Source: Hydrogenobacter sp. T-8
GTDB taxonomy: Bacteria > Aquificota > Aquificia > Aquificales > Aquificaceae
Direction of reading: 5' to 3'
Length of the DNA: 64,000 nucleotides
Assembly: GCF_011006175.1 (NCBI RefSeq)
Contig: NZ_CP048795.1
Span: forward strand, 930,001 to 994,000
Shown piece by piece: positions 8,225 through 16,522 of this stretch. The notes under the pieces were generated by a model, which saw only the letters and a list, made by a program, of their open reading frames with translations, searched no databases and was not told the origin of the DNA. A program made the position numbers and the translations under genes. Within the stretch, counting starts at the first letter, position 1; each line of letters begins with the position of its first letter.

Positions 8225-9789
8225 AGGAAGACCTCATACCTGTGATAGGGATTTTTTAGGAAAGCTCCAACTCTATGCCCTGGGTCAAAGGGTTGAAATT
8301 CTTCATACTCTGAGGGTATAAAGATAACGCCCTCTGCTATATTTTCTGTGGTGATTAAGTCAAAACTTATACCTCCTATCTGTATGCTATCCTTTAGTCC
8401 GATCCTTCTTGCAGTGTGCGTGTTTATATAAGCCCTTTGAAACCTTTCCATCTCATGAGTCCAAGGGTTCCAATGTCCCAAGTCCTCCACAAGGGTGCTG
8501 TCTGTGTAGAGGAAAAGCTCCCCCTTTCGTGTGTAGTAATCACCTGAAAACCCCTTCGAACCAATGTCTTCCATCCTAAGCTCTACCTCACCCTTTGTTT
8601 CTAAATCTTCATAGTATTCAAAGTCTTTTAGGCTTACCCTTAGCCCAAGAGCTTTTCCAAGCACGTCCGCAGGACTATAAACATCTTGCGCATCTACCGT
8701 CTTTGGTGAATATACAAGATAGCCAAAGCCATGCCTGTAGTTTATAAAGTCTCGCTCTTGATACATGCTCAAGGCAAAAAGCATGTCCGAATAATGGGCT
8801 GTAATGTTTGGGAAAACCTGAAAGCTAACCACAAACTTATCCTTAAGGGCTTTTAGATGGTCTTCCCTTAGATATCTAAAGTGGTTTCCTACCACCACAA
8901 GGTTATCAAACTCCTCAAACCTTTCAAAAAACTCCTCCATAGGCTTGGCAGGGAAAGGCATAAGGTCTCCCACAAAGCTGTAGTTGACACCAAACTTCTT
9001 TCTAAGCCCAGCAAGAATAGAAAGTATAGCTTCTCTAAAGGGAGAGTTCAAAAGGTGTGCCCCCACAAGGACAAGGGCACCTCTCATGAGAAACAGGCTT
9101 CTTTTAACAAACTCCACCTTGCTATCACCCTTTTCAGGCTTAAGAATAGCCTGCAAAAACTCTATAATAGAATCTGGCTTTAATAGCAGTCTATCCTTTG
9201 CCTTGGCACAGGTGGTTTCATACCTGCTGGAGAGACAAAAGAGGTATGCACCCGCTTCTATGGCATCTACCACCCACCGCGTTGCCATAACCTCAGAAAA
9301 AACTGGCTCCGCATCAACGGAGAGTATGAACTTTGCCCTTTTCCAATCAGTGGGCTTAAGACTTGAAGGCATAAACTCTACAATGGGGGCATCAACAAAA
9401 ACATCCTCTGAGAGGCTTCTGGCAAGGAGATAATCCTCAAGTCCTGCCTGCCTACCAAGCAAAAAGGCGGTCTTGCCCTTTGATAGTTTTCCCTTCAGGA
9501 TTTCAAGAGCTTGAGCGTAATCAACAGAAATAAACTCATCTCCCTTCCTCATAAAAATACCTTTTAGTCTCATAGGATTGGTTGTCGCTTCCTGTATATA
9601 GGCTATACCTTTGGTGCATAGACTTCCCATCCCCCTTGGGTCTGCAGGGTGTCCGTATAAGTCTACTATCTTACCTTCCTTTTGGTAAAGGATATATCCG
9701 CAGGCACATCCACAACCTGCACAAAAACCTACCTTTTGGCTGTCAAACTCCTTCACCGTGAGAGGTATTTTTGTGGGCTCAAGGCTCAT
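8221..9789 (-). CDS. Short molybdopterin-oxidoreductase-like Fe-S protein
   Basis: A 522-residue member of the molybdopterin oxidoreductase superfamily, much smaller than formate dehydrogenases or DMSO reductases (700-1000). The N-terminal [4Fe-4S] motif is intact: Cys23, Cys26, Cys30 and Cys58. A C-terminal molydop-binding-like domain is recognisable (RAYINTHTARRIGLKDSIQI). In the central part I see no Cys or selenocysteine at the place where the metal ligand normally sits (around residue 130), so metal binding is doubtful, as in NuoG-type relatives. No signal peptide and no partner electron-transfer subunits nearby. It is coupled to the CinA-like gene. Substrate unknown. Confidence 0.75.
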   Translation of the reverse strand: MSLEPTKIPLTVKEFDSQKVGFCAGCGCACGYILYQKEGKIVDLYGHPADPRGMGSLCTKGIAYIQEATTNPMRLKGIFMRKGDEFISVDYAQALEILKGKLSKGKTAFLLGRQAGLEDYLLARSLSEDVFVDAPIVEFMPSSLKPTDWKRAKFILSVDAEPVFSEVMATRWVVDAIEAGAYLFCLSSRYETTCAKAKDRLLLKPDSIIEFLQAILKPEKGDSKVEFVKRSLFLMRGALVLVGAHLLNSPFREAILSILAGLRKKFGVNYSFVGDLMPFPAKPMEEFFERFEEFDNLVVVGNHFRYLREDHLKALKDKFVVSFQVFPNITAHYSDMLFALSMYQERDFINYRHGFGYLVYSPKTVDAQDVYSPADVLGKALGLRVSLKDFEYYEDLETKGEVELRMEDIGSKGFSGDYYTRKGELFLYTDSTLVEDLGHWNPWTHEMERFQRAYINTHTARRIGLKDSIQIGGISFDLITTENIAEGVIFIPSEYEEFQPFDPGHRVGAFLKNPYHRYEVFL

Positions 9790-9856
9790 TGAGTAGAAGA
9801 TTATACGACAATTTTTTTACGGATTTATCTTGTGGGTTTTCTGATAGTTAATTATT

Positions 9857-9881
9857 GTTTGACATTATTATAGTATCAAAC
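9857..9881. repeat. Inverted repeat upstream of the abrB-type gene (possible operator)
   Basis: GTTTGA (9857-9862) and TCAAAC (9876-9881) form a 6-bp inverted repeat with a 13-nt spacer, ending 3 nt before the -35 box. TTGACATT also occurs twice, at 9859 and 9885. An autoregulatory site is possible; this is inference. Confidence 0.4.
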
Positions 9882-9884
9882 TAC

Positions 9885-9912
9885 TTGACATTTTCCAAAA
9901 TAGGTATATAAT
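9885..9912 (+). promoter_or_regulatory. Perfect-consensus sigma-70 promoter of the abrB-flgD-flgE operon
   Basis: TTGACA (9885-9890), 16 nt, TATAAT (9907-9912). The -10 ends 7 nt before the ATG at 9920, so the transcript would begin at or next to the start codon. Confidence 0.75.
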
Positions 9913-9919
9913 CATACCC

Positions 9920-10177
9920 ATGGATGAGGTAGCCAAGATAATGGCAAGAGGGCTGGTAGCTTTGCCCAGTGATGTTAGAAAAAGGCTCGGGCTAAAGGAG
10001 GGAGACTTGGTCAGGATTGAGGTAAAAGATGACCAGCTCATAATAAAAAAGGAGCAGAGGGTTTATGACCTAAAGGGTAGCATCCCATCAGGACAAACCC
10101 AACAGAAGAGCTTTGCCCAGATATTAGCGGAAGAGTTCCAAAAACAGAAGGGAGGGAAGAAGGATGGCGGAGCTTAA
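9920..10177 (+). CDS. AbrB/SpoVT-type DNA-binding protein heading a flagellar operon
   Basis: An 85-residue protein with the swapped-hairpin AbrB fold at residues 1-45 (MDEVAKI followed by RGLVALPSDVRKRLGLKEGD) and a polar Lys/Gln-rich tail. Such proteins bind DNA as dimers and often regulate themselves or act as antitoxins. No toxin gene is adjacent. Its last 14 bases overlap flgD, so it is probably a regulator tied to hook assembly. The start at 9920 gives the usual family N-terminus and fits a leaderless mRNA; an ATG at 9941 is a less likely alternative. Confidence 0.85.
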   Translation: MDEVAKIMARGLVALPSDVRKRLGLKEGDLVRIEVKDDQLIIKKEQRVYDLKGSIPSGQTQQKSFAQILAEEFQKQKGGKKDGGA

Positions 10178-10811
10178 GGCTACAAACCCCTACGATATAA
10201 AACCCCCTGAGCCGAAAGTTCTACCCAAAAACTACACTCAAGGCGTAGACAATCTCTCTTCTGAAGACTTCCTAAAAATATACATGGAGACACTAAAGTA
10301 TCAAGACCCTTTCCAGCCTCAAGACCTCTCAAAGATGTTAGAGGACATGACAAGGCTAAATCAGATCAGGTATATGAACGATATGAAAAACTTTATGGAA
10401 AGTCTCAAGGGTTGGTTTAATCAAATCACACTTCTCTCAAGCCTGAGTTTGATAGGTAAAGAGTTTGTGTTTTCCACTGACAAAATAGACACACTAAAGG
10501 GTGGGCAATACTACCTTCTGTCTTCAGAGGATATAAAGGGTGCTACCATTAGGATAATGGATGGGAATGATGTGATAAAGGAATATCAAGTAGATATAAA
10601 CAAGGGGCTTAATCCTATTGAACTTAGGGACCTGCCAAAGGGGCAGTTCAGCGTGCAGATACTTAAGAACGGTATGCCCGTTGATGGTCTAAATCTTGGT
10701 GTTATGGGTAAGATAAAGTCTGTTAGTGTTTCTGGTGGGGAACTGCTTTTTGAGCTTGAAAATGGAGAGCTTGTCTCTCCTTCAAGACTAATATATGCAG
10801 GAGGGACGTAG
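10164..10811 (+). CDS. flgD: Flagellar hook-capping scaffold protein FlgD
   Basis: Caps the growing hook and lets FlgE subunits polymerise. The N-terminal signature FLKIYMETLKYQDPFQPQD (about residues 37-55) is the classic FlgD motif. The C-terminal part contains the FLG-D Ig-like/Tudor region (GATIRIMDGNDVIKEYQVDI). Length 215 is normal. It overlaps the AbrB-type gene by 14 bp and is followed after 2 bp by flgE. Confidence 0.95.
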   Translation: MAELKATNPYDIKPPEPKVLPKNYTQGVDNLSSEDFLKIYMETLKYQDPFQPQDLSKMLEDMTRLNQIRYMNDMKNFMESLKGWFNQITLLSSLSLIGKEFVFSTDKIDTLKGGQYYLLSSEDIKGATIRIMDGNDVIKEYQVDINKGLNPIELRDLPKGQFSVQILKNGMPVDGLNLGVMGKIKSVSVSGGELLFELENGELVSPSRLIYAGGT

Positions 10812-10813
10812 TC

Positions 10814-12184
10814 ATGATGAGGAGCTTTTTTAACGCTGTAACGGGCATGAACGCCTACAGAACATGGATGGACATAACCGCAGATAATATGGCAAACGTA
10901 AACACCATAGGCTTTAAGGGTAGTAGACCCATTTTTCAGGACGTTATATCTTCGGTCACCATAGGTCTTAATACAGTAACCAACACCATTAAGTCTACCA
11001 CATACGGAGCGGGTGTTTTGGTTGATAGCACGCAAAAGCTTTGGACAATAGGCAACTTCAAGCAGACAGGTATAAATACCGACCTTGCCATACAAGGCAG
11101 AGGGCTTTTTATAATAAAGGACCCCATTTCAGGAATCAACTACTACACAAGGGATGGACAATTTAGGCTTAGCAGGGATGGCTATATGGTTAATTCTGGT
11201 GGTTTAAAACTGCAGGGCTTCAGGGTTGACGAAAGGGGAAAAACCGTAGGCACAGGTCTTGAGGACATTCATGTTATACCTCAGCTTCCACCAAAAGCTA
11301 CAGGGCAGATAAGGTTCTTGGGTCCAACAAACCTTAACGCAGATGCAGGTGTACCTGCTATTGCTTTTGACCCAAATGACCCTGCAAGTTACAACTACAA
11401 ATACACCATAACCATATACGACAGCCTTGGAACCCCCTATCAAGCAGACCTGTTTTTCAGAAAGACGGGAACAAATACATGGGATATATACCTCAGAGCA
11501 GATATCGACCCAGCAAATGCAGGATATGAGCTTTCTGGTGACTGGACAGGTGTTCAATTTGATTCCTCTGGAAAACTGGTCTACGACGGAACGGTAGTTA
11601 GGAGAGAACCGTCTCCCGATGGGAAAAGCCATTACTACTATCTTGACCCAGGTGCTCTTTCCGTTCCTACAACCACTCCCAGCGGTGGAACTTTCCCTGC
11701 AAACACCGACTGGAGGATATACGTAGGTGAGTCTCTCCAATCTGTGACAGTAAATAATGGAGACCCTATCCCAAATTCATACATAACCCAATACTCTGCA
11801 GACTTTCTTGTCACAGCAGACCAAAATGGCTACGCCAAGGGTGACCTCGTAGATGTCTATGTTCTGTCCGAAGATGGTGCGGTTGTAGGGGTATATTCCA
11901 ACGGAAAATCTCTACCCCTTTATAGAGTGGCGGTTGCAGTGTTCTCTGACCCAGAAGAGCTTATCAAGAAAGGTGCAAATCTCTATACTTCCATCTCTAC
12001 ACCAACCATAATGACTCCAGGTGGTGCGGAGAAAGTCAGGTCTGGCATGTTAGAAATGTCCAATGTGGATATAGCCTCTGAGTTTATAAATCTTATATCT
12101 GCCCAAAGGGCATATCAGGCAAATACGAGGGTAATAACCTCATCCAACGCAGTGCTTGATGATACAATAAATCTGGTAAGGTAA
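10814..12184 (+). CDS. flgE: Flagellar hook protein FlgE
   Basis: Polymerises into the flexible hook outside the cell. The N-terminal rod-like motif (FFNAVTGMNAYRTWMDITAD, then NMANVNTIGFKGSR) and the C-terminal SNVDIASEFINLISAQRAYQ are both present. The middle is a surface-exposed beta domain (about 90-400). Length 456. A GTAGTC spacer of 2 bp separates it from flgD. It is exported by the flagellar type III system, so no signal peptide is expected. It faces the convergent bioF across 43 bp with no convincing terminator hairpin. Confidence 0.95.
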   Translation: MMRSFFNAVTGMNAYRTWMDITADNMANVNTIGFKGSRPIFQDVISSVTIGLNTVTNTIKSTTYGAGVLVDSTQKLWTIGNFKQTGINTDLAIQGRGLFIIKDPISGINYYTRDGQFRLSRDGYMVNSGGLKLQGFRVDERGKTVGTGLEDIHVIPQLPPKATGQIRFLGPTNLNADAGVPAIAFDPNDPASYNYKYTITIYDSLGTPYQADLFFRKTGTNTWDIYLRADIDPANAGYELSGDWTGVQFDSSGKLVYDGTVVRREPSPDGKSHYYYLDPGALSVPTTTPSGGTFPANTDWRIYVGESLQSVTVNNGDPIPNSYITQYSADFLVTADQNGYAKGDLVDVYVLSEDGAVVGVYSNGKSLPLYRVAVAVFSDPEELIKKGANLYTSISTPTIMTPGGAEKVRSGMLEMSNVDIASEFINLISAQRAYQANTRVITSSNAVLDDTINLVR

Positions 12185-12227
12185 CTTAGAAGATGGGTAT
12201 GGGAGGGAACAAAGGGGTGGGAGGGGG

Positions 12228-13343
12228 TTAAAGCTTTTCAAGGGACTTAAAGAGCCTTTCAAGGTCATCATCCGTGTACCTTAGTGTTGTGGTAAGTCTT
12301 AGCCTTGCCATGCCTCTGGGAACTGTGGGATATCTTATAGCTTGAATAAGTATTCCTTGCTTAAGAAGTCTATCCCTCAAGTCTAATGCTTTGGCTTCCT
12401 CGTAAACCATTATGGGCAAAATAGGGGTATGGTGAAAGAGAACCTCAAGCCCAAATGTGGAGAGCCTGTTATATATCAACTGGCTTCTCTCTCTTAGCTT
12501 TTTTACCCTCCAGCTTTCTCGCTGGATTATCTCTATAGCCTTTTTTGCACCAGCACATACCGCAGGAGGAAGAGATGTAGAAAATATCAAGCTCCTAGCT
12601 CTGTTTACCAGATAATCACATAAAACCTTAGAACCGCATACAAAGGCACCATACGAGCCTATCGCCTTTGATAGAGTGCCCATAACCACTATATACTCTT
12701 CCCAACTCTCTCCAAACTCTTCAAGACCACCTCTTCCAGAAACTCCAAGCACACCCGTTGCATGGGCTTCATCAAGATAAAGCATGCAGTCAAATTCCTC
12801 CGCATACCCTTTTAGGGTCCTAATATCCGCAATGTCACCATCCATGCTAAAAACCGTATCCGTAACTATAAGACATCTTCTGTGGTCGTTTCTAAAGGTT
12901 TTGAGTAGCTCTTCTAAGTGTTGATAATCTCTGTGTCTGTAGACAAGCACCTTAGATTTAGATAACCTACAAGCATCTATAATACTTGCATGGTTTAGCT
13001 GGTCGCTCAGGACTAAATCATCCTCCCCCACAAGGGCGGGTATAGTGCCAAGGTTAGCAAGATAGCCAGAGCCGAAAAGAACACAGCAAGGTGTTAACTT
13101 AAACTCAGATAGTTTGTCTTCAAGCTCTTTATGATGCTTTGTATATCCAGACACAAGTGCGGAAGCCCCAGACCCAAGACCGTAATTTCTAAGAACCTTT
13201 ACACTTTCCTCAATTACCTCGGGGTGGTCTTTCAGTGCAAGGTAGTCGTTGGAGCAAAAGTCTAAAAGACCCTCTCTTAGGCTCCTTTGTCTGTATAGAC
13301 TTTCAAACCTGAGCCTTTCAAGCTCTTCTTCTATCCATTGCAT
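12228..13343 (-). CDS. bioF: 8-amino-7-oxononanoate synthase
   Basis: PLP enzyme that joins pimeloyl-thioester and alanine in biotin synthesis. Fold type I signatures: FCSNDYLALKDHPEV, GLGSGASALVSGYT, the DEAHATG motif (191-197) and the PLP lysine at Lys226 in GTLSKAIGSYGAF. At 371 residues it has BioF length. The close relative 2-amino-3-ketobutyrate CoA ligase is the main alternative, but the sequence is nearer BioF. It abuts the stop codon of the DsbC-like gene with no gap and is last in the ccsA-like, aroK, dsbC-like, bioF string. Confidence 0.9.
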   Translation of the reverse strand: MQWIEEELERLRFESLYRQRSLREGLLDFCSNDYLALKDHPEVIEESVKVLRNYGLGSGASALVSGYTKHHKELEDKLSEFKLTPCCVLFGSGYLANLGTIPALVGEDDLVLSDQLNHASIIDACRLSKSKVLVYRHRDYQHLEELLKTFRNDHRRCLIVTDTVFSMDGDIADIRTLKGYAEEFDCMLYLDEAHATGVLGVSGRGGLEEFGESWEEYIVVMGTLSKAIGSYGAFVCGSKVLCDYLVNRARSLIFSTSLPPAVCAGAKKAIEIIQRESWRVKKLRERSQLIYNRLSTFGLEVLFHHTPILPIMVYEEAKALDLRDRLLKQGILIQAIRYPTVPRGMARLRLTTTLRYTDDDLERLFKSLEKL

Positions 13344-14087
13344 TCAGTTTATGAGCTTGTTAAGGTCTTCCTCCGTTGGAAGCCCTGAGTGCAGCTTCCC
13401 GTTCATACCTATAAAAGTAGGTGTCCCTCCTATGCCCAGCTTGTTCATAAGCTCTAGATTTGCTTCAACAGCCTTCTTACCTTCTTCACATTGATTCTTT
13501 GAAGTGTAGCCTTCTGCGTATTCCTTAAAGCCTTTCTTGTCGCATATTACAGCCACCGCCTTACCAAAGGCTTCTGGATGTATTGGAAGGGGGAAGAAGA
13601 TAAGTCTTATCTGGACATTGTTTTTCTTTGCCCACTCTTCTACTATTGGGTTGCTCCTCTTACAGAAGGGGCAATCTGGGTCTGTTATAAAGTATATATA
13701 CTTGCTTCCTTCTCCGTACCTAACATTTACATGCTTTTCTATTTCTTTAAGTTGGTCTGCGGAGACCTTCATAAACTCCTGCTGTCTGTCTCTGGTTATG
13801 TTCTTTTTGTCTTTTACGCTTATTAGATTACCAGCAAGCAAGTATTCACCTTTGCTATCCATGTAGAAGACCAGAGGTTGTGCTCCAACCTTGATAACCA
13901 CTTCACAAAGACCGCCTATGCTTTGAACTTGGGATACAGCTTCAACGCTAAAATCTTGAGGTATGAAGTCTTTCACAGAGGTTTTGACCTGTTCCTTTGT
14001 AGGGCACTTAGCAGAGCTCTGCCCACAGGCATTAAGAGAAAGCAACGCAACTACAAAGGCTGAGAGGAAACCTATTTTTTTCAACAT
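13344..14087 (-). CDS. DsbC/DsbG-like periplasmic disulfide isomerase, predicted lipoprotein
   Basis: Probable protein-disulfide isomerase or reductase in the periplasm. The start at 14087 is set by AAAGGAGGT 4 nt upstream. It gives a signal peptide with lipobox LNAC (Cys21), so the mature protein is likely membrane-anchored. Residues 28-110 resemble the DsbC dimerisation domain. The thioredoxin domain has active site CPFC (139-142) and a cis-proline loop in GGTPTF. Two extra Cys pairs (Cys28/Cys61 and one near VICDKK) may form structural bridges. Its location after a cytochrome c assembly gene suits a role in keeping haem-binding thiols reduced. Confidence 0.88.
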   Translation of the reverse strand: MLKKIGFLSAFVVALLSLNACGQSSAKCPTKEQVKTSVKDFIPQDFSVEAVSQVQSIGGLCEVVIKVGAQPLVFYMDSKGEYLLAGNLISVKDKKNITRDRQQEFMKVSADQLKEIEKHVNVRYGEGSKYIYFITDPDCPFCKRSNPIVEEWAKKNNVQIRLIFFPLPIHPEAFGKAVAVICDKKGFKEYAEGYTSKNQCEEGKKAVEANLELMNKLGIGGTPTFIGMNGKLHSGLPTEEDLNKLIN

Positions 14088-14107
14088 GACACCTCCTTTG
14101 GAGTTCA

Positions 14108-14623
14108 TTATAAAGTAAAAGTGTAGTTTCTGCAAGCATGAATTATATTCTTTGCAAGCAAGGAGGGGTCTATCGTCCCATCAAGCTCAAGGTGGGCTTT
14201 GCTATAAATTTTAGACCTGCTTTCAAAAAGTTTAAGTAGCTCTTCCTTGCTCTTTCTCAAAAGTGGTCTTGATGGGTCTTTTCCACATCTTTCCAGAAAG
14301 GTTCCGAAGTCCACCCTTAGCCAAACAACAAACCCTGAGCTTTTCATTAGCTTCATAGCTTGAGGGTTTGAACCCAAACCACCTCCTGTGCTTATTACGA
14401 GCCCTTCTCCTTTGACTAACTCTGTAAGAACCTCCAACTCACGCTTTCTAAAATAATCTTCTCCCTTAATTTTAAATATCTCAGGTATGCTCATCTTTTC
14501 TATCCTTTCAACTTCCTTGTCTATGTCCACAAATTGCCAGCCTAACATATCAGCAAGAAGTCTACCTACCGTGCTTTTTCCACTGCACATAAATCCCACA
14601 AGAAACACCCTCTTACAGCTCAT
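14108..14623 (-). CDS. aroK: Shikimate kinase
   Basis: Phosphorylates shikimate on the path to chorismate. Walker A is GFMCSGKST at residues 10-18, followed by FVDIDKEVER and the STGGG shikimate-binding segment. The start at 14623 (MSCKRVF) is preferred because it places the P loop where the family has it; the in-frame codon at 14677 would add 18 residues inside the upstream gene. It overlaps the ccsA-like gene by 11 bp. aroD lies elsewhere in the window, so aromatic genes are dispersed. Confidence 0.93.
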   Translation of the reverse strand: MSCKRVFLVGFMCSGKSTVGRLLADMLGWQFVDIDKEVERIEKMSIPEIFKIKGEDYFRKRELEVLTELVKGEGLVISTGGGLGSNPQAMKLMKSSGFVVWLRVDFGTFLERCGKDPSRPLLRKSKEELLKLFESRSKIYSKAHLELDGTIDPSLLAKNIIHACRNYTFTL

Positions 14624-15371
14624 GTCTGACAAAGAGTATGTTAAGCACGGTAAAAACCATGCCAAGTATAACTGCATAGGAGAGTGTTTTAGGTTTTATC
14701 CTTTTTAGGAGATTGAGGTGAACTACCACGGCGTAGTATGTCCACAGGTATAGCACAAATATTAGCTTTGGGTCGTTTACCCAGTGTTTTCCGAAGAAGC
14801 TCCTGCTCCAGAAACTTCCAAAGATAAGGGTAAGTGTAAAGAATAGAAAGCTCAGGTTCATGGAAAGCCTTTCCGCCCCTCTGAGAAGACTAAGGGGCAT
14901 AAAAAAGCCAGTTATATTCTTGTGTTTTAGCCTTGTCTCAAGAAAGAGTTTGAACATAGATGAGAGCCCACCCAGAAAGGCAAAGGCGTAAGAGACGAGG
15001 GCGGAGGTAATATGAAGGGAATACAAGGGGCTTCTGTAGGGTGAGGGTTCTGCGGGCATAGCCAGTAAGGTCGAAAGTATCCCAAATATGGCAAAAAAGG
15101 CGGAAAACTTCCAAAGATATTCGTATCTGAAGGACACAAGGATTAGTATGCATAATATAACATTTCCCAAGAGGGAATAAAAGCCATAAGTGTCCGCAAA
15201 GGGGAAACTACCCACTTTAACAGATAGAATTGTCGCATAAAGCATATAAAAGAGAAGAGCTACAAAAAGGAAAAGACGGGTAAGTTTTTCAGCCTTATTT
15301 AGAAAATAAGAAACCAGAGAAGACGCAAAAGCCAGAAAGTAGAATACTATGCTAAGAGTAAGCAAGGACAT
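14613..15371 (-). CDS. Cytochrome c assembly protein (CcsA/HemX-like)
   Basis: Multi-spanning membrane protein (about 8 hydrophobic segments, 252 residues) of the cytochrome c assembly family. It has the His in LHITSALVSYAF and the WxxDPK-like tract KHWVNDPKL. It belongs with system II haem-delivery CcsA or the related HemX. The usual partner CcsB/ResB is not adjacent. A system II maturation route would fit the c-type cytochrome peroxidase encoded at 54.5-55.6 kb. Only 15 bp separate its start from the divergent acpS start. Confidence 0.85.
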   Translation of the reverse strand: MSLLTLSIVFYFLAFASSLVSYFLNKAEKLTRLFLFVALLFYMLYATILSVKVGSFPFADTYGFYSLLGNVILCILILVSFRYEYLWKFSAFFAIFGILSTLLAMPAEPSPYRSPLYSLHITSALVSYAFAFLGGLSSMFKLFLETRLKHKNITGFFMPLSLLRGAERLSMNLSFLFFTLTLIFGSFWSRSFFGKHWVNDPKLIFVLYLWTYYAVVVHLNLLKRIKPKTLSYAVILGMVFTVLNILFVRHEL

Positions 15372-15386
15372 GTAAGATAGTTTATC

Positions 15387-15740
15387 ATGGTGGGCATTGA
15401 CATAGTGAGCAATAAGAGGATAAAAGAGGCGGTGGAGAGGTTCGGAGAGAGGTTTCTAAGACGCGTTTATACGGAAGAGGAGCTAAGATACTGTATGGGT
15501 CAGCAAGCCTTTTATGAGTGCCTCTCCGCAAGGTGGGCTTGCAAGGAGGCAGTGCTGAAGGCCTTCTACCAAACATACGGGATTGTTCTAAAGTTCTCAG
15601 AGATAGAGGTTCTTGGTGACAGGGGGAGACCGGCAAGGGTAAGAATACTTAGAAGAGGCTTTGAGGATGTGAAAGTCCTTGTTTCCCTATCCCATGAGAG
15701 AGAATTTTCTGTGGCGGTCGCTTATCTTCCAAAGGAATAG
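15387..15740 (+). CDS. acpS: Holo-[acyl-carrier-protein] synthase
   Basis: Transfers 4-phosphopantetheine from CoA to apo-ACP, needed for fatty acid and lipid A synthesis. Family signatures are MVGIDIV at the N-terminus, SARWACKEAVLKAF in the middle and VSLSHE near the end. Length 117 is normal. There is no Shine-Dalgarno sequence; a TAAGAT box ends 8 nt before the ATG, so the transcript may be nearly leaderless. Its 3' end overlaps the convergent thiD by 19 bp. Confidence 0.95.
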   Translation: MVGIDIVSNKRIKEAVERFGERFLRRVYTEEELRYCMGQQAFYECLSARWACKEAVLKAFYQTYGIVLKFSEIEVLGDRGRPARVRILRRGFEDVKVLVSLSHEREFSVAVAYLPKE

Positions 15741-16522
15741 AAGGGCCACATGTGGTTGAGGGGTCCATGCCCTTTACCGAGAGGCAATGAATCTTCTATA
15801 GCCTTCTGAATGTATTCCTTTGCCATTATGAGTGCTTCTTTTAGACTATGCCCCTTTGCCAGATGGGCGGTTATGGCGGAGGAGAAGGTGCACCCAGTGC
15901 CATGAGTATTCTTTGTCTTTATAAACCTACCCCTTAGGTATTCAAAACTCTGCCCGTCGTAAAGCACATCCACCGACTCCTCGCCTTCCATATGCCCTCC
16001 CTTTACCACCACCGCAGAGGGACCATAAGAGAGTATCTTCCTGCAGGCTCTTTCCATATCCTCAAGGCTTTTTATCTCAAAACCGCACAGCTCCTCCGCC
16101 TCTGGGATGTTTGGGGTAACCACAAGGGCAAGGGGAAGGATTTCTCTTATAAGCGTCTCTCTTGCAGATTGCTTCAATAGTGGGTCTCCAGACTTTGCCC
16201 TCATTACAGGGTCAACCACGAGCTTTTCAATTTTTGTGTCCTTTATAGCCCTTGCGACCGCCTTTATTATCTCTTCATTGGAAAGCATGCCAGTTTTGCA
16301 GGCATCTACGCCTATGTCTTCTACCACAACCTTTATCTGTTCGTAAACCGCCTCTGGTGGAAGGTCTACAACTTGGTAAACTCCTAAGGTGTTTTGGACG
16401 GTTATGGAAGTTATGGCACTCATACCATACACGCCAAGCACGGTAAAGGTCTTTAGGTCCGCTTGGATTCCAGCACCGCCACTGCTATCAGACCCCGCTA
16501 TAGTTAGAGCCCTTGGCACCAT
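15722..16522 (-). CDS. thiD: Hydroxymethylpyrimidine / phosphomethylpyrimidine kinase
   Basis: Ribokinase-fold enzyme that phosphorylates HMP twice for thiamine synthesis. It starts with AGSDSSGGAGIQADLKTF and carries the anion hole and catalytic region THGTGCTFSSAI. The VDPVMRAKSG segment is also typical. Length 266. The start overlaps the bamA stop by 1 nt (TAATG), placing it last in the long dnaK-to-thiD string. Confidence 0.95.
   Translation of the reverse strand: MVPRALTIAGSDSSGGAGIQADLKTFTVLGVYGMSAITSITVQNTLGVYQVVDLPPEAVYEQIKVVVEDIGVDACKTGMLSNEEIIKAVARAIKDTKIEKLVVDPVMRAKSGDPLLKQSARETLIREILPLALVVTPNIPEAEELCGFEIKSLEDMERACRKILSYGPSAVVVKGGHMEGEESVDVLYDGQSFEYLRGRFIKTKNTHGTGCTFSSAITAHLAKGHSLKEALIMAKEYIQKAIEDSLPLGKGHGPLNHMWPFYSFGR

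Noticed and set aside
10586-11095. 169-codon minus-strand open frame across the flgD-flgE junction
   Set aside because: Antisense to both flagellar genes.
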